Shown here: piece after piece, positions 56,931 to 64,000 of the stretch
Layout of the letters: each line of letters opens with the position of its first letter
Position numbering within the stretch: the stretch's first letter is position 1
From: Ricinus communis
Taxonomy: Eukaryota; Streptophyta; Magnoliopsida; Malpighiales; Euphorbiaceae
Reading direction: 5' to 3'
Assembly: GCF_019578655.1 (NCBI RefSeq)
Contig: NC_063256.1
Location: forward strand, 35,192,553-35,256,552
DNA length: 64,000 nt
Notes under the pieces: model-generated
The model's input: only the letters and a program-made list of their open reading frames with translations
Database searches by the model: none
What the model was told of the DNA's origin: nothing
Made by a program: the position numbers and the translations under genes

Positions 56931-57158
56931 TTTCTACATTTAATCTTGATTATAAATTTTATGCGCAGAAGACGAAGCACCTCTCTCCGTTATGCCTAGA
57001 TATACAGATCATCTACCTTCTTGTTCGTTCTAAAATATATCAAGTAAGATTTCACAACAATTTGCAGTTATTTCGAGCACAGAAAGAGTTCTGAGATAAA
57101 GTTCATAAAGGTCAATGTTCATAAAATTCATAATCTTTTCTTCATTTTCTTTTTTCAT

Positions 57159-58007
57159 CAAAGGAAATGGTGAAATCTCTGCAAGATGCATTGGCATTGG
57201 TTGATGAATCAATGGTATCATTGAAAAAATCTCCAAGAAGAAAAAGATGCTACTGTCAGATCCTATATCAAAGGTGAGTTAGTGATGTACCTTTTGTTCT
57301 TCTGCTAAACTTCGTCAAACAAACGAGGAGGAAATCGATGTCACGAAAAAGATGGAAGCAGTCCTGCAAGAATTGAAGGATAAGGAAGAGGTGATGAAAG
57401 ACTTGAAGTTTCTTAATCAAAATCATATTATCAGGGAGCGGATGAACAATGATGAATTGCAAGATGCTCGGAAGGCGTTAATAAGTGCAAGTATCTAGAA
57501 CTAGAAATATAATATTTTCATCATAAGTTCTCATTGAGAGTGAGCTAAATGAACTGATAAAAAAATTGAAGTCAATAGCAGAATGCCCGTGCCCTTATTG
57601 GTGTCAAGAGAATGGGGGAGCTTGATAATAGACCATTCTTTGCTGCAGCCAAGAGAAGATTTCCTGATGAAGAAGCCAATGTGAAAGCAGCAGAGCGGAT
57701 GATCACCTGAGAGGCTGTAGCTGGTACCCATTTAAAGTAATCATTAATACAGCAGGATTTGCTGAGCTATGTGCTTATCCGATCAAATATGTTAGCAGAC
57801 CACTCAAAAGAAATTAACGAGTATAACCCGAGTGGAAGGTATATAGTAGATGAGATTTGGAATTTCAAAGAGAACAGAAAGGCATCAATGAAGGAGGGAG
57901 TGAAACACATTTACTGGAGTAGCAGTGGAAGCAAACGAGAGGCAAATTTTAGTTACAAAAATGTACAGGATCTTTTGCCATGTGGGTTTATTAAAAGAGT
58001 GGCATAG
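57159..58007 (+). pseudogene. FDM/IDN2-like pseudogene (coiled coil + XH)
   Basis: A plus-strand relative of 48744-49686. Blocks: about 57163-57260 with EMVKSLQDALALVDESM; 57302-57490 with KLRQTNEEEIDV and RERMNNDELQDARK, a coiled coil; 57580-57710 with VKRMGELDNRPFF; 57810-57930 with EINEYNPSGRY, IWNFKENRKA and MKEGVKHIY, the XH end. Frame breaks, an in-frame stop after ERMIT, and loss of the middle of XH (the LWEE region) show it is inactive. It sits just downstream of a UBL pseudogene in the same orientation. Confidence 0.82.
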
Positions 58008-58009
58008 AT

Positions 58010-58800
58010 GTTTTTTGGAGGCATCAATTTCACAAAGCATTGGCAGGTGATAGAATGGTCCATAATTGAAGGCATGTTTTGGGTGGTTTTGTTGAAATGG
58101 GAATTTAGATGTCAAGTGTTTATCATATATATGAATTTGTCTTTTCTCTTTTTTCTGTCCCTAAATTATGGGAAAGGATAGCCTTAATTTATTATCATAC
58201 TCACAAACCCATTAGAACTATACAAGACTATGTCAAATTTTACAATTCTAAGTATTTTCATACTAGCATATGGATGTTAGATAACTTGCTCATGCCATAT
58301 ATTAATTTTAAAAGATTATAGAATTAAAATATATGCTATATTTGGTTGAAATTCATTAAATAATTCATTTTATTTAAGAAAAATACATGAGAGAGAAAGT
58401 AAAATAAAAATGATAAACTTAAAAGAGATATTTCCATATTATGAAATATATTAACTTACTAATATGATTTATTTAAAAATTCTATCAATTTTATTAAAAT
58501 TTTATATAATAAATTTCACACAAATTTAGTTACGTGGAACTTTAAATTAACTTTTATTTTGTTCAAAGCATATAAATTTTTAAGTTTGTAAATAAATTTC
58601 ATAAGTTTTATGGATTTCAACTAAACGAGATGGTAAGGAATTAGGAAGTAATTTCTTGAGGTAAAGGGAAGAAAAATAAAAAGAAAAGAAGAAAGGAAAA
58701 GAAGGGAATTGCTTATGTGGATTGCTGATATATTTAATTTCCAATTCTAGTTGTCTATTAGTAAATAGTTCATACCACATTGACCTTTTAATTTTGTTTT
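58010..58800. other. Spacer between FDM-like relics
   Basis: AT-rich, no gene. The minus-strand frame at 58580-58846 overlaps the FDM-like exon relic on the other strand. Confidence 0.5.
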
Positions 58801-58872
58801 GTGTTTCTTTTGCCAAATGAAATGGTGAGATTTTTGGAAGATGCATTGGCTTTGGTTAATGAATCAATGATA
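58800..58872 (+). pseudogene. Single FDM-like exon relic
   Basis: Encodes EMVRFLEDALALVNESM, a near copy of EMVKSLQDALALVDESM at 57163, with a similar pyrimidine-rich acceptor region before it. No further exons are recognised afterward. It marks a second, largely lost, unit of the duplicated block. Confidence 0.65.
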
Positions 58873-59409
58873 TTTTTCTACCCTGTGGATTGGGAATAGA
58901 ATCTAAAGTTATGAACAACAGTTACTCTAGATGTGATTTAAAGTTATAATTCTTATTCTCTTAAAGAAAACTTAATGTTGAGTGAAGTGATTAACAAATA
59001 ACTTTATAATTAATTCTTGAATAATGTTTGCAATTTATATGGTAGAAATGTATCACCCTTGAAGAATGTTTGCATTATTTAAAGGTTTTGGGAATCTCCT
59101 ACAATCTGCTTTACCTTTTAGAATGAGAGGGCAATCTGGGAGCAGAAACAGTTACATGGAAACATGTTGAGGCCGCCAGAAGAACAAAAAATACCCATAA
59201 TTAGCCTATCCAAAAGGGATAAACAGGGTTGTAATACTGTTTGTATTTCTGTTAATGTCATGTTTCTACGAGACCTTAATTATGCAGTACTTTTGTTCTG
59301 GCTATGATATGCATCAAGACTTGGAGAGATTGCTTGGTGAATTAGAGCTTCATTCTTCTTTCTACTCTATTTAACCCTGAAATGATTAATTCGCTACTTC
59401 CATCGCCAT

Positions 59410-59475
59410 GGATTAGCATTGAAACCATGTCTTCACACTTACTGGGTGTATCATTCTAATTGGATCTTCTAAATC
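59410..59475 (+). repeat. Duplicated 5' flank, copy 2
   Basis: GATTAGCATTGAAACCATGTCTTC through TCATTCTAATTGGATCTTCT, the uninterrupted counterpart of the copia-split flank of the UBL pseudogene. Confidence 0.75.
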
Positions 59476-59615
59476 ACATAACATTTATTATAACAGCAGA
59501 AATAAGAGAGTATAGAATGTCATGAGGAATGAGATTGTAATTACATGAAAATGAAAACGAAGAGAGCAAAGCAATACATTTATCATTTTTATTTCCTTCC
59601 AAACATGGGTTTTTC

Positions 59616-59625
59616 CTATTTAAAC
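59616..59625 (+). promoter_or_regulatory. TATA-like box of the UBL gene
   Basis: CTATTTAAAC about 70 nt upstream of the ATG at 59692, followed by an A/G-rich leader. Confidence 0.5.
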
Positions 59626-59691
59626 ACAGAAGAAAGTTGCTAAGAAAAAAAGGGTAGAAATTGTGTTCTTACTTAAGTATTTGCCCTTGCC

Positions 59692-60168
59692 ATGGTGCTC
59701 TTAAGGATCACAAAACATGTGACAGCAGAACTTGAACTGCCACTGAATGCAACAATATACGAGCTCAAAAGAGAGATAGAAGCACGGTTTGATGTTGAAG
59801 TTGCAAAGCAAACTCTCTGCCATGGTGATGTTGTATTAGAAGACGATTCCTCAATTGGGTCTTATAACTTTGAGGAACTCACGAATCTTGAACTTTCTGT
59901 GACTCCTGATCATGCACCACCACTTGCACCAAAGTTCAGTATTCTGGTGTGCTCATGCACGAAGGAAATGGAAGTGAACGTAAGAGAAACACACACGGTT
60001 GCGCATTTGAAAGAAAAACTTGAGAGGCGCTGGGGCGTTTTCCATGGCAATATCAGTTTGATCCATGCGAGCAGAGAAATGGAGGATGATGATCATACAT
60101 TATCTGAATATGGTGTTTCTGAAGGTTCTGAAATTGAACTTGTTCTAACAAATGTTGAGGCACGTTGA
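59692..60168 (+). CDS. Protein with two tandem ubiquitin-like domains
   Basis: A single-exon frame of 158 aa. Residues 1-75 (MVLLRITKHVTAEL..., YELKREIEARF, EDDSSIGSYN, LELSV) and 83-155 (FSILVCSCTKEMEVNV, HLKEKLERRWGV, HTLSEYGVSEG, SEIELVL) both show the beta-grasp pattern of ubiquitin: two strands, a helix with K/R-E residues, and a closing hydrophobic strand. There is no C-terminal Gly-Gly, so it is probably not conjugated to targets and would act by binding partners. Both domains are far from ubiquitin itself. Start choice: the same ATG context is kept in the pseudogene copy at 56609, and the upstream flank is duplicated with it. The intact frame beside a decayed copy suggests selection. 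Function is unknown; the neighbouring FDM-like relics may once have formed one gene with it. Confidence 0.85.
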   Translation: MVLLRITKHVTAELELPLNATIYELKREIEARFDVEVAKQTLCHGDVVLEDDSSIGSYNFEELTNLELSVTPDHAPPLAPKFSILVCSCTKEMEVNVRETHTVAHLKEKLERRWGVFHGNISLIHASREMEDDDHTLSEYGVSEGSEIELVLTNVEAR

Positions 60169-60179
60169 TAGCCTTTATG

Positions 60180-61700
60180 GAATATTTTAGCCAAATAGGA
60201 TTATGGCACTATCATTATCAACAAATAGCCAAAGAATTAGGTGTTAAGTAATTGCCTTTTCATTGGCAAATTAATTTTATAATTTCACTTCTTTATATAG
60301 TAAATATGTCGAATTAGCCGTTACACTTTTATGCATATTGTAATAAAAAAAACATTGTTCATACTTATTTATTTTATCTCCTTATAAAAAATAAAAAATC
60401 TTATCAATTAATTGAATGACAGAAAAAATAAGAATCAACTGATATCGGATTTCATTTAGATAAAAAAATTATAAAATTTATATATTTAACTAAAATTTAT
60501 AAATTTTAAAATAAAATCAATATAGATCAATAAAGTTGCTTAATTTGATGTAATGATGATTGATTCTATTATCTAAAATTTTAAGCTCTTCAATTTTGCT
60601 ATCAATGGAATTACAATTTTCTTTTATTTTTCTTTATTTTTCTTTTTCTTTTTTTTAATTTGGTGAGTTTTATTTATGTTTTTGAGATGTAAGAGATGCA
60701 AGATTCTTGTTCAAAATTACTTTAAACAAAAGTTGGGATTGATTGTGATTAACTTGTCAAAATGTCTCCAGAGAAATTGTTGATTCTTTTTTCCAGCATG
60801 GGACTTCCAATTACTTGGTTGCCAACAACAATAGTTGCAAATTCTAAAATTAAATTTTAAATTCAATTAAACCCTTTAAGATATTTTGAATGTTCAACAT
60901 TTGATTATACTTTATAATATTTAGAGTACTCTTTGTAAAAAAAGAAAAAAAAAATTAAAAAATTGGGTGATTTAGAAAATTGAGACTTCTAATACAAACC
61001 AATTGTAGTAAAATAAAATATTAATTTAGAAAATTTTAAAATTACATAAAAGACCTCACCCTTTCAAAAATCTTCAAAATAGCCATCCTTTCTCCATGCT
61101 CCAAGTGTACAATGACCCCACAAAATCCAAATCCGTACAACCACCTATTAACACACTCTGTCTCTCTCCACACGCTCCAGTCGCACTCGCTGTTTTACAG
61201 CATAATATCACCCGATTTTACGCGTCTAACCCTACACCACACTATAAACTACGAAAATACCAGCCAACAAAACGCGAGTACGTGTAATTTCCTACTCTCC
61301 AGATTCTAAAACACATCCGAAAGAATTTAAAAAGAAAAAAGAGAAAAGCGGCAGGCTCTCTCCTCAGTGCAGTAAGATGTGAGCATGGCTTCATTGGTGC
61401 ATTGGTGCAGTGACTGTTTATCCTACTGCTGTAACAATCGGTATGCGCTTTGCAACTTACAAAATACACATTGCTGTTTCTGACTCCTCCCATTCTCCTT
61501 TCAGTTTCCTACGCACGGCGTCTTCTCTCTTTTTTTTTTTTTTTCTTTCCTGCTTCTGCATCATTAGATAAGGGCTTTGAAATCAGTGATTTACAATCTT
61601 ATTCCCTTTTAGTGTCGGAAACCTAGATCTAGGTTATTTATAGTCATAAATTCCTCTTTATGCATACTTGGAAAGCGTGATTAGGAAATTTCAAATGGAT
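60180..61700. other. Intergenic region, no gene recognised
   Basis: AT-rich to about 61080, then mixed composition with CT-rich and T-rich tracts (61530-61545). Open frames at 61096-61309 and 61242-61493 (minus) overlap one another and match nothing known to me. Confidence 0.5.
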
Positions 61701-63640
61701 ATCCAGATTTCCTTAGGACACGCAACTCAAGCGGTAGAAGAAAGAATCTTCAATTATGGGCTAACCTACACTTAGGTTTCATTCACTAGAGAGAACCAAG
61801 TCTTGGTTATCCCATGTTGATAATCATGCTAAGCTAAAGCACCTAGGAAGAAAGACCTCACCACTACTCTTGTTTAAAAGGGAGTGTTGCATATGTATAT
61901 AATTATAAATGATCTATTTGTTTACACCTACTTACGCATTTATGCTTTGATCCGGTTGAATAATGAATGTACTTTTTTTATAGTTACTAATTTTTCTCTT
62001 TTGATGGACATTGCACTTGCATTCATTACATGCACGCACTTAACCATATCTTATAGCCATTTCTCTTCTTGGCCGGAACAATCTATTCGCTCAAGGAGAG
62101 AGCATATGTGGATTTTCATGCATACAAGCATTCTACATCATTGCGTATTATCTCTAATCTCAAGTTCAGCAGAAGACTTACTAGACAGAAAAACATTAGA
62201 ATGGAAGAACATGCTAAAGCATCTCAAGCTGTAGAATTAGAGGCAATCAGGAATGACATGGTTAATGTCAAGACTGAAATGGAAAATCTAAGGCCATGAT
62301 GCAATAGCATGCTGAGGTGTTGCAAGCTCTCACCACGGAATGCCAAGCAACTTCGACAACTCCAACTGTAGCCAACAATCAGACCACTAATGGTGCAAGA
62401 ACAACTCCCAAGAACCCGGTTGTACTGGATTTTAAGCAAGCATCAGACAAGGATAAAAATGGAGGTAACCAATATGAGTTCATTGATGTCGAAGATGAAG
62501 TTCGTATTAACTGCTCTAAAAATCCCTCTTTCTGAGAATTCTAAAGTGAAAGAGATGCAGAAAAAAATCGAAAAGCTCCAGAAAATGCTAAAACTAAAAG
62601 GATGAGAAGTAATAGGCAACATTAAAGAGCCTACTATGGTGACCACCAAACTAAGAAAATTAACCTACTAGATTTAGACAAGTTTAGTAGTATAGGTGAT
62701 CTCCATGCTTTCATCAATTGTTATAGAGTGGCCATGTTGACTTGCTAGAACCTCACCAAAAGAGCATATCATTAAGTTCTTTAGACTCTATCTTGAAGGG
62801 CAAGCCAACCGCTGGTACTAGCGGTTGGATGAGAAGGTTCGTAGTGATTGGAAGGACATGGCCAAAAGGTTTGCGGGCCAATATGAGTATAATGCAGAAG
62901 TAGAGGTCATCGTCAAGGATCTAGAAATGACCAAGCAAATGCTAAATGATGATGTTTTTTATTTAATGTTGTACTTTAGGCTGAAGGCAGCTACGATGGT
63001 CACCAAGCCTTCAGAGAGAAACTAGGTTCAGTATATGACTAAAGGGACATTGGCCCACATTTAGGAAAAGCTGGCACTAATTTCATTCTAGAATTTTGAA
63101 GATTTTAGAGAGTGCCTCTAATGTAGAGGAATTAGAGCACCAAAAGGGCAACTTTAAGAGAAGCTCTACGGGAAGCACGGGAACCAAAAAAGTTAGTGTA
63201 TACTAGGTTGAGCTGAATTTTTTCCCTCAACGCTAGAAGTACTCTAAGTCAGTTGGACGATTATGAATATAGGTATCATACAGAGTTGGAAAGAGGAAGT
63301 ATTGACATTAAAATTTCAAGTTCAATTTATAGATGCCCCTTCGGTCAACCAAAGATGAGTGAGTACCTTTTTGAGGTGCTTATTCATTATGCATATCACC
63401 ACGGTAGAGGTTCTCAAGGAGTATATATCAAAGAGAGAGCTAAGCACATAGCTTTGTAGAATTATATGAACAGGCACATTAAGGATAAGGATAAGCCAGG
63501 GAATACTGCTGAGTTTTCTTATACCGAGAATCACGATAGAGATAAACTTGATAGTGATCAATTGTTTATTTGGCCTTGGGTGGGAATTTGATCTAAACCT
63601 TCTATGGAAGAGAAGATTACACGCCAAGATTAATTCTTAT
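61700..63640 (+). mobile_element. Ty3/gypsy gag remnant
   Basis: Plus-strand fragments: about 62170-62300 with a charged helix (EEHAKASQAVELEAIR), a Thr/Pro-rich linker (62330-62430), and 62790-63050 with the gag core (ANRWY-like, RSDWKDMAKRF, EMTKQMLNDD, RLKAATMVTKPSE) typical of Retrotrans_gag. Several stops break the frame. 63240-63600 holds more fragments, not identified. Pol is not seen, so the element is truncated or its pol was lost. Confidence 0.7.
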
Positions 63641-64000
63641 AAGGTTTGCCAAAAATTATTTACGGAACTATCACCCTTATCTATAAAGAGATAAGATCAA
63701 TAGCTATAATGAGATGAACTTAATTAATCCTAGAAACTAACAAGTTAATAGAATTAAATTAAGGTAGAAGTGAAATCAAAACCTAAACAATAAGTTTTAA
63801 TCTCAAGAACACTCAAAGAAACTCTTTAAGCAAAAAATAAGGTTTTCTATTCAATCAAAGATTTTATATGCTTTTGCCGAATTACATAGCGCTATTTATA
63901 GAGTTTAAAACAAAATAATCCTACTCCTAGAAGGACTAGGATATGCGGCCAAGACTCCTAAATAAACAAAACTTGAAGTAAAAGAGTAGCAAACTCCTAT
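63640..64000 (-). mobile_element. LTR-like end running off the window
   Basis: Read on the minus strand, a TATA box (CTATAAATAG, 63901-63892) is followed by about 250 bp without coding potential, in the style of a plant retrotransposon LTR transcription unit. Its partner LTR is outside the window or lost; orientation is opposite to the adjacent gag remnant, so it may be a different element. Confidence 0.35.

Noticed and set aside
1..64000. CRISPR arrays, bacterial operons, phage modules
   Set aside because: The spliced plant genes and transposon content show eukaryotic nuclear DNA; direct repeats seen are microsatellites, LTRs or local duplications.

Overview
The window looks like nuclear DNA of a eudicot. 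It is strongly AT-rich, its genes are spliced with GT-AG (once GC-AG) introns, and it holds plant-specific families (RLCK-VII kinases, an FPF1-like protein, XH-domain FDM-like fragments). It is full of plant transposons: Mutator-like, hAT, Ty1/copia, Ty3/gypsy, SINEs, MITEs and a miniature LTR element. The species cannot be fixed from sequence alone; the LTR types remind me of Malpighiales such as Euphorbiaceae, but that is an impression.

Layout. 1-7830: a decayed Ty3/gypsy element (plus strand) split within gag by a 5.4-kb Mutator-like element with 301/302-bp terminal inverted repeats and a broken transposase. 7830-11600: AT-rich spacer. 11600-20000: the gene core, two convergent receptor-like cytoplasmic kinase genes. 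The plus-strand gene (12208-14830, 6 exons, 405 aa) is APK1/PBL-like with an N-terminal MGxC lipidation motif. The minus-strand gene (17315-19881, 4 exons, 461 aa) is PCRK/PBL19-like and needs a GC-AG first intron. 20000-36900: gene-poor, with a hAT MITE inside an old LTR element (25870-27600), a MITE/SINE cluster (29100-30600) and a long foldback Mutator-like element (33550-34797). 36913-37299: an intact single-exon FPF1-like gene. 37400-48100: repeats, including a TRIM-like element with PBS and PPT, an LTR remnant, a foldback element, and a Mutator-like MITE with a 10-bp target duplication into which a ~3-kb solo LTR has jumped.

48700-60200 is a small duplicated family. It holds a minus-strand FDM-like (coiled coil + XH) pseudogene, a ubiquitin-like (UBL) pseudogene followed on the same strand by FDM-like exons, another FDM-like exon relic, and an intact two-UBL-domain gene (59692-60168). 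A copia element with an internal deletion and an intact CATGT target duplication sits in the duplicated 5' flank of the UBL pseudogene. 60200-64000: spacer, then a decayed gypsy gag and an LTR-like end running off the window.

Four genes look intact: two kinases likely acting in membrane receptor signalling, a growth/flowering regulator and a small UBL protein. Nothing in the sequence ties them into one pathway. Most of the remaining structure is layered transposon insertion.
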